From Roseateles sp. YR242 (GTDB lineage: Bacteria; Pseudomonadota; Gammaproteobacteria; Burkholderiales; Burkholderiaceae_C), in contig NZ_FOAV01000003.1 in assembly GCF_900109745.1 (NCBI RefSeq), forward strand, positions 468,946-532,945: a DNA stretch of 64,000 bases. Reading direction: 5' to 3'. The notes under the pieces are model-generated. The model did no database searches and was not told where the DNA came from. It worked only from the letters and a program-made list of their open reading frames with translations. How positions within the stretch are numbered: position 1 is the first letter of the stretch; each line of letters begins with the position of its first letter. Shown here piece by piece: positions 56,475-63,757 of the stretch. The translations under genes were made by a program, and so were the position numbers.

Positions 56475-57769
56475 GACTGCAGCGCACGTTGTTGCGAAAG
56501 GCCGAAGGCGCGGACGTCGAAGAGCGGCGCATCCTCCGCGTGAAGCGCCAGTTCGAATGCTGCGGCGCGACGCTGCCGCTGATAGCCGACCCGCAGCGTC
56601 TGCGCGATCGATGCCGGCGTGATCGGTTCGCCGCACAGGTGACGGACGCCTTTGGTCATTGAGGACGTCCGATCGCTCCACCAGGTCGACACCCGCGCCG
56701 GATCGGGCATGGCGAGATTGCGGTCGGCTGGATGGAGGGCGTCGCCCTCTTCCTCTTCCTCTTCCTCGCCGTCTGACGCTCCGCGCGGCGTTGCGTCCAG
56801 GTCCAGGTCCAGGTCCAGGTATTCCAGGTCCGCGCCCGTGATCAGCGAGAACGCCTCGCCCGCCAGCCGGCCGAGCCCGGGATCCGTCATGCGGGCTATC
56901 AGCCACGGCACCGCCACCGGATCCCCCAGGATCCCCGCGCCCTGGATCACCAGCCGTTCGGTGCCGGGATGGGCGCTCAGACTGGAGAGGAACTGACGCC
57001 CCTTCGCCAGCGGCATGGCACGCAGCAGCACGGCCATGGCGAGCTCCGCGTCGGGGCCCGCGGCTTCCACGGTGGCCGCCAGGAGCGGCAGGGTGTCCTG
57101 CTCGCCAAGGAGCGCCAGGCTCCAGGCGATCGGGAGGCGGGCCCGGGCCGGCGCGCTCTCCAGGCGCATCCTCAGCAGCGGCACCGCGTGCCGCCGGCCG
57201 CACTCGCCCAGCCCCCGTGCTCCCGCGCCCAAAATCTCCGGATCGTCACTGTTCAAGGCGGCCATGAGGGCGCCTTCTGGGTCACGACGATGGATAGTGA
57301 TAGCGCGTAACGCGACGCGGCGCAGGCGGGGGTTGCCCGCGTCGAGCAGACGCGCCAGGACGGGCGCGAGCGGTTCGGGGGGCAGCCAGGCCAATGCGGC
57401 AATCAAGGCGCGTTCGCCGTCCTTGACCGTGAGACCGGCTTCGCAGGCCTGTCGCATCCGATCCGCGCGACGCGTCGCGAAGGCCAGCAGCGCCGCTGCG
57501 AAGACTTCCCCGGCATCGCCTGCCTCCAGGGCGTCTCGGCAGGCGGCCCACCCCTCCTCGCCCGCCAACGCCAGTCCCTCCCGATTGGCATCGACGCGCC
57601 GATCCAAGGGCAGCAGATGGTCCAGCCGGTATCGAGGAGAGTCGACGGCTTGGTCGCGCAGCGTCCAGAGGAAGGCGCAGTCGACGGCATGCCGGTCCAC
57701 CGTGGTCCGGTTGACGAGACGATAGACCTGCCCCGGCGATTGCGCCGGCAGATGGCGGAGAGGGGCCAT
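56465..57769 (-). CDS. TIGR02270-type HEAT-repeat T6SS accessory protein
   Basis: 434 residues. Multiple HEAT-like helical repeats between about 60 and 320 (ARLLDAGNPRLRRVALRAI; ALNSDDPEILGAGARGLGECG; GAGILGDPVAVPWLIARM). An acidic low-complexity stretch (LDLDLDLD, then seven Glu) sits near residues 320-345, coded by hexanucleotide repeats. The C-terminal GVRHLCGEPITPASIAQTLR segment is typical of TIGR02270 proteins found in T6SS islands. Likely a scaffold for effector assembly; no enzymatic motif. Confidence 0.82.
   Translation of the reverse strand: MAPLRHLPAQSPGQVYRLVNRTTVDRHAVDCAFLWTLRDQAVDSPRYRLDHLLPLDRRVDANREGLALAGEEGWAACRDALEAGDAGEVFAAALLAFATRRADRMRQACEAGLTVKDGERALIAALAWLPPEPLAPVLARLLDAGNPRLRRVALRAITIHRRDPEGALMAALNSDDPEILGAGARGLGECGRRHAVPLLRMRLESAPARARLPIAWSLALLGEQDTLPLLAATVEAAGPDAELAMAVLLRAMPLAKGRQFLSSLSAHPGTERLVIQGAGILGDPVAVPWLIARMTDPGLGRLAGEAFSLITGADLEYLDLDLDLDATPRGASDGEEEEEEEGDALHPADRNLAMPDPARVSTWWSDRTSSMTKGVRHLCGEPITPASIAQTLRVGYQRQRRAAAFELALHAEDAPLFDVRAFGLSQQRALQSCN
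56746..56768. repeat. Hexanucleotide repeat (cctctt) encoding poly-Glu
   Basis: About four tandem copies on the + strand, read on the minus strand as Glu codons of the HEAT-repeat protein; in-frame length variation is possible. Confidence 0.85.
56795..56820. repeat. Hexanucleotide repeat (gtccag) encoding Leu-Asp repeats
   Basis: Four and a third tandem copies, read on the minus strand as LDLDLDLD in the HEAT-repeat protein, 27 bases from the poly-Glu repeat. Confidence 0.85.
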
Positions 57770-57793
57770 GGGAAGAAGGACGCGGCAAGCCGA

Positions 57794-58096
57794 TCAGTTC
57801 AGATCGATAGAGCTGCCGAGGATGCGGTTGCGTCCCGAGGCCCGGCTGACGAGATCCACGCCGCGGATCTCGATCCTGCCGTCCTCGTGCAAGGTGATGC
57901 TCGACTTGCCGCAACGCAGGACCAGTTGGCGACGCGCCTCGACGACGACGCGGTCGCCGTCCACTTCCAGCTCGACCGGAACCGGCGTCTGCGTGGCGAT
58001 GCCGCGAGGCGCGGCTTCCGCCAACGGGTCTGGCGCGTCAGTCTCGGGCGCGAACGGCGCCACGGCCAATGCGTCCAGGTGATCTCTGCCACTCAT
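57794..58096 (-). CDS. DUF6484-like T6SS accessory protein
   Basis: 100 residues from MSGRDHLDA; MEKGVAM six codons earlier is an alternative. An acidic first third precedes a beta-rich domain (VELEVDGDRVVVEARRQLV; GKSSITLHEDGRIEIRGVDL) resembling the short DUF6484 proteins and VgrG C-terminal beta repeats. First gene of the operon; in related islands the gene before it encodes VgrG, which is not found here. Confidence 0.7.
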   Translation of the reverse strand: MSGRDHLDALAVAPFAPETDAPDPLAEAAPRGIATQTPVPVELEVDGDRVVVEARRQLVLRCGKSSITLHEDGRIEIRGVDLVSRASGRNRILGSSIDLN

Positions 58097-58357
58097 GGCC
58101 ACCCCTTTTTCCATGTTGTTTTCGATCGCGTCGGGGAACGGGTGGCTGAGGCCCGTCCGATCCTGGCGTCGAGAAGTCCTGCCATGGTAGGGAAGCCCCA
58201 CCGACCCCTGCTAGTGAACAAAGTCACAAGATTTTTATGCCCCGGTTACGATGCCAAACAGACCGAAGTCAATGGGACGAGATGCTGCGGCCAGTGATCC
58301 GCTCCGTCTCATGACGCTTGGCCAGCCGGGGCTTGGCGAAAATTGCTACTCGGGTAT

Positions 58358-58588
58358 ATGAACCGTCATCACCAAGCGCCAGCAAGTCGGCGAGCACCTG
58401 TCACGGAGACCCGCTCAACAAGGTTGATCGTTACAGTCCAAGAAGGACTGGCGGGACCTCCGCTATCCGGGTTCACGGTTCATAACGACGGGAAGCTCCT
58501 GCAAAACAGCGAGGAAGGCATTGCTTCGAACATTCTTGCGGACAGGTTGAAGCGGCTCACTGCCACTGGGCTCAAGCCGCGTACCTAA
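58358..58588 (+). pseudogene. Remnant of an HxlR-family regulator gene
   Basis: The C-terminal part SEEGIASNILADRLKRL-TATGL is a near-perfect HxlR winged-helix segment, and RLIVTVQEGLAG in front matches the LLIVRDLLxG helix. The regions between and before are short or altered, the DNA-binding Trp-Thr (xxWT) segment is missing, and the frame stops soon after the recognition helix, where real family members continue for another 30-50 residues. No functional protein is likely. Confidence 0.6.
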
Positions 58589-58631
58589 AGCGATGCAATC
58601 ACCTAAGGAGGCCTGAGGCCTCAAGACCCAC

Positions 58632-59216
58632 ATGCCCCACGCACCTTCCGCTCTTCCCACACTTCGGTGCCGCTCCGCGCGCACCTTTGAACTGTGGCTG
58701 CGCAAGAATCACGCCGTCTCGCAAGGGGTGTGGCTGGAGATTGCCAAGCCGGGCGCGCCCGAACCGACGGTGGGGTACCAGGAGGCGCTGGAAGCCGCCC
58801 TCTGCTACGGGTGGATCGACGGCCAGAAGAAGGCCAGTGAGACGTTCTACTGGCTGCAGCGATTTACCCCGCGTCGAGCGCGCAGCTTGTGGTCAAAGGC
58901 GAATCGTGCGAGGGCGGAGGCGCTGATCGGCGCGGGCCGCATGGCCGCGAGCGGCCAGGCCGAGATCGACCGAGCCAAGGGCGACGGGCGATGGGATGCG
59001 GCGTACGACAGCGCGCGAACCGCTGCGGTACCGCCAGACTTGGAAGCCGCGCTCCGTGCGCAGCCCAACGCGGAAGAATTCTTCGCGACGCTGAACTCTT
59101 CGAATCGCTACGCGGTGTTGTGGCGGGTCCAGACAGCGAGGAAGCCGGAGACTCGCGCAAGGCGTATCGCGACGCTGGTGGCGATGCTCGCGCGCGGGGA
59201 AAAGCTCCACCCGTGA
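58632..59216 (+). CDS. YdeI/OmpD-associated family protein
   Basis: 194 residues, cytoplasmic. FELWLRKNHAVSQGVWLEIAKP, then ALCYGWIDGQKKASETFYWLQRFTPRRARSLWSKANRARAE (quoted here by its core, CYGWIDGQKK and FTPRRARSLWSK) are the hallmark motifs of the bacteriocin-protection YdeI-like family. A C-terminal region of helices with FFATLNSSNRYAVLWRVQTA-type sequence completes it. Biochemical role unknown; YdeI in Salmonella and E. coli adds resistance to antimicrobial peptides. It lies 43 bases after the HxlR remnant, which may once have regulated it. Confidence 0.87.
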   Translation: MPHAPSALPTLRCRSARTFELWLRKNHAVSQGVWLEIAKPGAPEPTVGYQEALEAALCYGWIDGQKKASETFYWLQRFTPRRARSLWSKANRARAEALIGAGRMAASGQAEIDRAKGDGRWDAAYDSARTAAVPPDLEAALRAQPNAEEFFATLNSSNRYAVLWRVQTARKPETRARRIATLVAMLARGEKLHP

Positions 59217-59349
59217 TAGCCGGAACGGCGCGCCAATCCGGGATGGGTTGCAGAGCCGCCGCTATTGGAGCAGCCAGTGTCCAGCGTGCCCGATGAGGCT
59301 GGCGGGCGCGTGAGCGCCCCTTAAAGCCTCGTGCAGCAGACGAGAACTG

Positions 59350-59378
59350 TGAGGTTGCCCCCGAATTTCGGAGTTCAT
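59350..59378. repeat. Left inverted repeat of the IS3-family element
   Basis: Starts TGAGGTTGCCCCCGAATT; 24 of 29 bases pair with the right repeat at 60626-60654. Confidence 0.9.
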
Positions 59379-59416
59379 AGCTCAGCCCCGGAGAATGCCG
59401 GGAGAGGAGTTGAGAG

Positions 59417-59749
59417 ATGAACGAGGAACGAAGCCGAGGGAAGTACACCCTGGAGTTCAAGCAAGAGGCAGTCAGGCAGGTCAAGGCCGGTCGTGCAGCC
59501 TCGGTGGTGGCCAAGACCCTGGGCATGCCCAAGGCCAGTCTGACGAACTGGGTCAGGGCGGATGCCAAGGGCCAGCTCGGGATGACGGCCGATGGCAAGC
59601 CCGCGCCGGTGGTCACGCCGGAGCAGGCGGAGATTGCACGGCTGAGGGCGGAGGTGGCCCGGCTGAAGATGGAGCGCGACATTGCAAAAAAAGCCGCAGC
59701 GTACTTTGCACAGGATGTGCTGCAAGGTACGCCTGGATCCGGTCGATGA
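59417..59749 (+). CDS. IS3-family transposase OrfA
   Basis: 110 residues. Helix-turn-helix at the N-terminus (YTLEFKQEAVRQVKAGRAAS, VVAKTLGMPKASLTNWV) and a leucine-zipper helix at about 65-95 (EIARLRAEVARLKMERDIAKKA, cut here). It recognises the element's ends. Seven A at 59686-59692 in the zipper codons allow ribosomes to slip back one base and make the OrfAB fusion transposase. Confidence 0.93.
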   Translation: MNEERSRGKYTLEFKQEAVRQVKAGRAASVVAKTLGMPKASLTNWVRADAKGQLGMTADGKPAPVVTPEQAEIARLRAEVARLKMERDIAKKAAAYFAQDVLQGTPGSGR

Positions 59750-60615
59750 AGGCGCGCTGGCCTGTCACGCTGATGTGTGAGGTTTTGGAGGTCAGCCCCA
59801 GCGGGTACTTCAACTGGGAAGGATTGCGGCGGCGACCAGACAAGGGGCCGCGCCGTAGTCACAGCGGCGAGGCCTTGCTGGCCCACATCCGAGCCATCCA
59901 CGAGCAACTCCGTGGCGAATACGGCTGGCCAAGGATGCACAAGGAACTGCTGGCCCGCGGGGTGCGGGTGGGCAAGGAGCGGGTGCGCGTGTTGATGCAA
60001 CAGCACGGCATCCGGGCCAAGGGCAAGAAGAAGTTCGTGGTGACCACCGACAGCAAGCACCACTTGCCGGTAGCGCCCGACCTGGTGCAACGCTGCTTCG
60101 TGCCGGCCGCGCCCAACCTCGTGTGGAGCGGCGACATCACGTACCTGCCCACCGATGAGGGCTGGCTGTACCTGGCAGCGGTTGTGGACTTGCACAGCCG
60201 TCAGGTGGTGGGCTGGAGCCTGCGGCCGCACATGCAGACGGCCCTGGTCAAGGACGCCTTGCTGATGGCCTGCTTCCGGCGCAAACCGGCGGCGGGCCTG
60301 ATCTTCCATAGCGATCGCGGCAGTCAATACTGCAGCCGGGACTTCCAGGACACCCTGAAGGCCTGGGGCATGCGAAGTTCGATGTCCCGCAAGGGCAACT
60401 GTTGGGACAACGCCCCGATCGAGAGCCTTTGGGGACGGCTGAAGACGGCCTGCGTCCATGACCGCCGGTTCGCCACGCACGAGGAAGCACGCCAAGTCGT
60501 CATGGACTGGCTCGCCTTCTACAACCATTCGAGGCTACATTCGGCGTTGGGCTATCTCAGCCCGATGCAGTTCGAGCAACGCTGGCTGGCGGCGCAGTGC
60601 AAACCTGCCGCCTGA
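59746..60615 (+). CDS. IS3-family transposase OrfB (rve integrase core)
   Basis: 289 residues from an ATG that overlaps the OrfA stop (ATGA); as OrfAB the frame is entered at the A7 slip site near 59690. An HTH_21 segment (GEYGWPRMHKELLARGVRVG) precedes the DDE catalytic core: WSGDITYL, FHSDRGSQYCS, and APIESLWGRLK supply Asp, Asp and Glu. No disabling change is seen, so the element may be active. Confidence 0.93.
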   Translation: MKARWPVTLMCEVLEVSPSGYFNWEGLRRRPDKGPRRSHSGEALLAHIRAIHEQLRGEYGWPRMHKELLARGVRVGKERVRVLMQQHGIRAKGKKKFVVTTDSKHHLPVAPDLVQRCFVPAAPNLVWSGDITYLPTDEGWLYLAAVVDLHSRQVVGWSLRPHMQTALVKDALLMACFRRKPAAGLIFHSDRGSQYCSRDFQDTLKAWGMRSSMSRKGNCWDNAPIESLWGRLKTACVHDRRFATHEEARQVVMDWLAFYNHSRLHSALGYLSPMQFEQRWLAAQCKPAA

Positions 60616-60625
60616 TGATCGGGTT

Positions 60626-60654
60626 ATGCACTCCGATTTCCAGGGGCAACCTCA
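60626..60654. repeat. Right inverted repeat of the IS3-family element
   Basis: Reverse complement begins TGAGGTTGCCCCTGGAAA, matching the left end; lies 10 bases after the transposase stop codon. Confidence 0.9.
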
Positions 60655-60679
60655 GGCAGAGTCTGAGGGAGCATCGCCG

Positions 60680-60989
60680 ATGTTCGGTATCCAGGTTTCT
60701 CGAGCCGTCGTCTTTCGAGCGAAAGATCGAGTGCCTGTCATCGCCATGGAGCATCTGGCCGGCAGAGAGCCAGTGCTTGAGGCGTGGGGCTACCCGAGAG
60801 TCTTCAAGGTTGGAGACATCGCAGAGCAAGGCATGGTCGTTGAGATCAACCCCCCCCCTAGCGCGAGTACAGCGGACAAACGGGGAGCAAGTCGCCGAGT
60901 TGTGGGTCCCCATCAAGGCGCTGAGACCAGCCGCTAAACCCGAGCCTGGGGCTGACATGATCTCGGGTCGCCCGGGACGACTTCTGTAG
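60680..60989 (+). pseudogene. Hypothetical gene frameshifted in a C9 run
   Basis: From the ATG (GAGGGAGC upstream) the frame reads MFGIQVSRAVVFRAKDRV ... GMVVEIN and then hits nine C (60850-60858). In the present frame it continues as nonsense to 60937; one C fewer would continue as PPLARVQRTNGEQVAELWVPI to a stop at 60989, giving a coherent 102-residue protein. The product is unknown. It starts 26 bases after the IS element, so its promoter may have been displaced. Phase variation, mutation or a sequencing error in the homopolymer are all possible. Confidence 0.5.
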
Positions 60990-61070
60990 GCGGCGTCAAA
61001 CTACAAGCACCAATGCCAGCAAACATCGGTAAGCGCGGCCTGACGACCCTCTTGACCCAATCTTCGTCAC

Positions 61071-61270
61071 TCAGATGTCCAGCACGTGCCGCCGAAGCCC
61101 ACGCGCCACTTGGTCCCGTCGCCCGGGTCGATGCTGGCGGTACGTTCGTTGATGCGCACGATGGTACCCACACACGGTGTTGAGGTACTTGTCCTCGAAG
61201 GCGACCTTCTCGCCGCAACGGAAATCATTGCGGGTGGGGCGAGGTGCTTCGGGCGCGAGCGCGGCGTCAG
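61071..61270 (-). pseudogene. Fragment of a small KOW/SH3-like C-terminal domain
   Basis: Read on the minus strand, three frames together give RNDFRCGEKVAFEDKYLNT, then VGTIVRINERTASIDPGDG-TKWRVGFGG, then HVLDI and a stop. The shifts lie at about 61170 and 61090. The pattern (a charged beta strand, GTIVRIN, TASI, WRV) occurs at the end of several zinc-binding or nuclease-associated proteins. No start or catalytic part is present. The remaining bases between 60990 and 61506 hold nothing I can name. Confidence 0.4.
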
Positions 61271-61506
61271 GTCGGTGTCGACCTGCGACAGCGCTCGTCT
61301 GTGTTCATCCACCCATCTCGGTGAAACTCCCAGCCCGCTCGCGGCCGTCGGGGCGGCGCTGTCGCTGCAGCGCACTGCCGGCGTCGCAGCAGAAGCCAGG
61401 CGCCGCAATGCCGGACCTTGCGAGCCATGTGACCTTCGACAACTGTCTAAAGCGGCCCGCTCACACACAATCTCCGACGACGTAACAACCTCGTGCCGGA
61501 GCTCTA

Positions 61507-62646
61507 GTGACCACCCCAGCGCAAACCGCCGCTCAGACTGCGGCCTCCAAGTGCAAATTTGATGTGATGGCCCATAGGCAGCAATTTGCCCAACATCGCG
61601 GCAGTTCAGGCCAGTGCGCTGCTGATGGCTGGTCGATGTGCGAGGAGCAGCTCAACGGTGAGTTTGATCTGGACACCCCAGTCGGTCAGGAATTGCTCCG
61701 TCGCCTTATCGTGCAGCAGCCGAATGTCCTCGCCACCTTGCGCACCTGGGAGCCAGCCGTTCCGGTGGCGAGCGTACCAAGCCGGCCAGTGGCGGCGGCG
61801 CGACCCGGCCCAGGTCCACGCCCCGAGGACGACTTGCCTCCATGGTTACGCGAATACCTCTTTGGCACCTGGGGTGGGCAAGGATTGGGGTCCGAGGTTC
61901 GTTCGGCTTCTGTGAGCCCTGCCAACATTATTGGCAATGGACTCGGAGCAGCCCAATCGGTGGCTTACGCTGGCGTGCAAGGGCAAACGGCGGCGCGTCT
62001 GCAGGCGGCAGCAGCGAAGGTGACATCCGGCGCATCGCGTGTGGTGCGGATCAATGAGTTCATGGATCTGTACAACGCCAACATGGGGAAAGGGCGCCCG
62101 CGCCTGCGGCTGCGTATTCGCAATCTGCCCCTGACCGTAGCGACACCGATACCCGGTGCGTGGCGTACCAACGGCCCTGGAACCGCCCAATCCACAAAGT
62201 GGGCTCAGCCCACCGGTCAGCAAGCAAAGGCGGCTGGTGTGGTTGCAGCGGAGGCTCGCTGGGCGCGCAACATGTCGTGGGCAAGTGGCAAATTGGGAAC
62301 TGGGTTGATCACGTTCGCGCCAACCGCTGCGCTGGATGCCTGGAGCAGCATCGAGTTTGACCTTGACGCCGCCGGGCGACGCCAGATCAGATCCTTTGAC
62401 ACCAACAAGTTTTTGGTGACCTCGGCCCGCAACCAAAGTGGCAACGTGGCCGGGCTGGCGGCGAGTGTAATCAGCGTTCCCGCTGCAGTCGCCATCGCTG
62501 GTATGGCGGGGCTGACGGTGGCCGGTGCCCCGTTGGTAGTCATTGGGCTCTTGGCTGGCGTAGCGATGCAGGTCGTATGGAATAACTACGGTGGTGCTGA
62601 CTTCGCAGAGCAGCAGGCACGCAAAGCACTAGGAGCGGGGCATTGA
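61507..62646 (+). CDS. Candidate toxin with C-terminal glycine-zipper hairpin
   Basis: 379 residues from GTG. The first 110 residues are polar, with several Cys and a Pro-rich stretch (PSRPVAAARPGPGPRPEDD). A central Ala-rich helical region follows, and at about 320-360 there are two closely spaced hydrophobic segments rich in Gly and Ala (VAGLAASVISVPAAVAIAGMA; VAGAPLVVIGLLAGVAMQVVW, quoted in part), as in pore-forming or glycine-zipper T6SS toxins. It overlaps by 4 bases a multi-span membrane protein, which is the kind of partner expected for immunity to an inner-membrane toxin. No known family recognised; toxin role is inference. Confidence 0.55.
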   Translation: MTTPAQTAAQTAASKCKFDVMAHRQQFAQHRGSSGQCAADGWSMCEEQLNGEFDLDTPVGQELLRRLIVQQPNVLATLRTWEPAVPVASVPSRPVAAARPGPGPRPEDDLPPWLREYLFGTWGGQGLGSEVRSASVSPANIIGNGLGAAQSVAYAGVQGQTAARLQAAAAKVTSGASRVVRINEFMDLYNANMGKGRPRLRLRIRNLPLTVATPIPGAWRTNGPGTAQSTKWAQPTGQQAKAAGVVAAEARWARNMSWASGKLGTGLITFAPTAALDAWSSIEFDLDAAGRRQIRSFDTNKFLVTSARNQSGNVAGLAASVISVPAAVAIAGMAGLTVAGAPLVVIGLLAGVAMQVVWNNYGGADFAEQQARKALGAGH

Positions 62647-63395
62647 GGCCGCCAGACGACCTATCCAGTCTCAAACATCTGCCTCTCGTGCTGGGTGCGG
62701 CGGGGGCCTTCGTCATCCCGGCCATGTGGGCGTTCGTGCTCGACAAGCCCGCACTCGTCGCGATGTCGGTGGTCATGGGCGCCGTGTTCCTGGCGTCTGG
62801 GCTCTACCTCAAATACCGGGCCCGCTACTCGCCTCGAGAAGCCTTGTGGGCGGCCGTGCTGGCCCTGCTGTTCTTCGGCAGTCTGCTGGTGGTGTCCACG
62901 ACGGCCTTGGCCTGGCGAGCCCAGCGCCCGGATATGCAACCCTTGGCACTCGGGCTGGCTGGGCTCATGTGGGTGTGCGGCATGACCATCGGCTTCGTCG
63001 CTGAACGTCGTCGGATGCGAGTCTTAGATGCTGTCACCGGTCTGCCTGCGCCACTCGCACCTCTTGTAGATCTGCAACGACACCGCGTCCTGCCGCTCCC
63101 TTCGCCGCCTCCTCCTCGCGCCGCGACCGTGGCCGCATTGACCGCTTTGGTCCTCAATGTCCCGCTGCTGCTGCAAATGGGGGGCTGGGAAGCCAACGAC
63201 GTTGTGTGGTTCGCCATGCCCGCCTTGGCTGCCACGGTAACCATGGTGCTGGCATCCGGGTTCGGTCCGGCGCTGGCCAGGGCGCTGGCGCTTCTGGAAG
63301 TGGAACGCCGCGTGGGACGCCCACTGGTCACGTCGCGTCTGGAAGAGTTGCAGGCGCTGCGAAGGGGATTCTGGCTGTCCCGCTGGCTTGCGTGA
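62643..63395 (+). CDS. Polytopic membrane protein, candidate immunity partner
   Basis: 250 residues; TTG start overlapping the previous stop codon (TTGA), so strictly coupled. About six membrane segments, at roughly 14-34, 40-60, 70-92, 98-120, 160-178 and 184-206, followed by a charged cytoplasmic tail. The order of a protein with a membrane-active hairpin followed by a membrane protein is that of colicin-like and T6SS pore-forming toxins with their immunity proteins. I recognise no family. Confidence 0.55.
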   Translation: MRPPDDLSSLKHLPLVLGAAGAFVIPAMWAFVLDKPALVAMSVVMGAVFLASGLYLKYRARYSPREALWAAVLALLFFGSLLVVSTTALAWRAQRPDMQPLALGLAGLMWVCGMTIGFVAERRRMRVLDAVTGLPAPLAPLVDLQRHRVLPLPSPPPPRAATVAALTALVLNVPLLLQMGGWEANDVVWFAMPALAATVTMVLASGFGPALARALALLEVERRVGRPLVTSRLEELQALRRGFWLSRWLA

Positions 63396-63673
63396 AAACT
63401 GCCGGTGCTGTGTGGTCCGCGTCGAACAAGGACCTGGAACGACGTGGCGCTAGCCCTCAATGCAGCACTGAGCGCGTGTCAGAGCCAGAAGCGCTGACAG
63501 GAGCCGACATCCGAACATCGCGATTGGTCTCAATACACCTGATCGTGTGCGCAACCGCGTCCGCTTGCCAGGCGTCGTTGAAGCGAATTCGCCCACGCGA
63601 CGCGAGCAAACTCGGCAGCCGTGGGCCGGAGCCCACATCCATCCGAGGATGTCCCCGCAGGGGCGGCGTGCCT
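63396..63673. other. Intergenic region before the IS66-family element, 278 bp
   Basis: No gene, RNA or terminator that I can support. It ends at the inferred insertion point of the mobile element. Confidence 0.5.
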
Positions 63674-63725
63674 GTAAGCGGTCAATGAACCGCGTCCTTG
63701 AGCTGCGGGCCGTGAGCTGACAACG

Positions 63726-63757
63726 TACGTTCCCACGTAGACGAACGTGGGAACGTA
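63726..63757. repeat. Perfect 13-bp inverted repeat at the OrfA start
   Basis: TACGTTCCCACGT and its exact complement separated by 6 bases, ending immediately before the GTG start codon. In RNA it would form a hairpin that hides the ribosome binding region; on DNA it could be an autoregulatory operator. Confidence 0.85.

Larger units (their letters stand above)
59350..60654 (+). mobile_element. Complete IS3-family insertion sequence
   Basis: 1305 bp bounded by imperfect inverted repeats: both ends read TGAGGTTGCCCC inward and match at 24 of 29 positions. It contains the two overlapping frames typical of the family, with a run of seven A for programmed -1 frameshifting. The ends begin TG and end CA as expected. 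No target-site duplication is visible: the left flank is actg and the right flank ggca. Confidence 0.92.

Noticed and set aside
63396..63673. Minus-strand frame ending near 63457 as a gene remnant next to the IS66 element
   Set aside because: Short, no start context and no recognisable domain; cannot be distinguished from chance.
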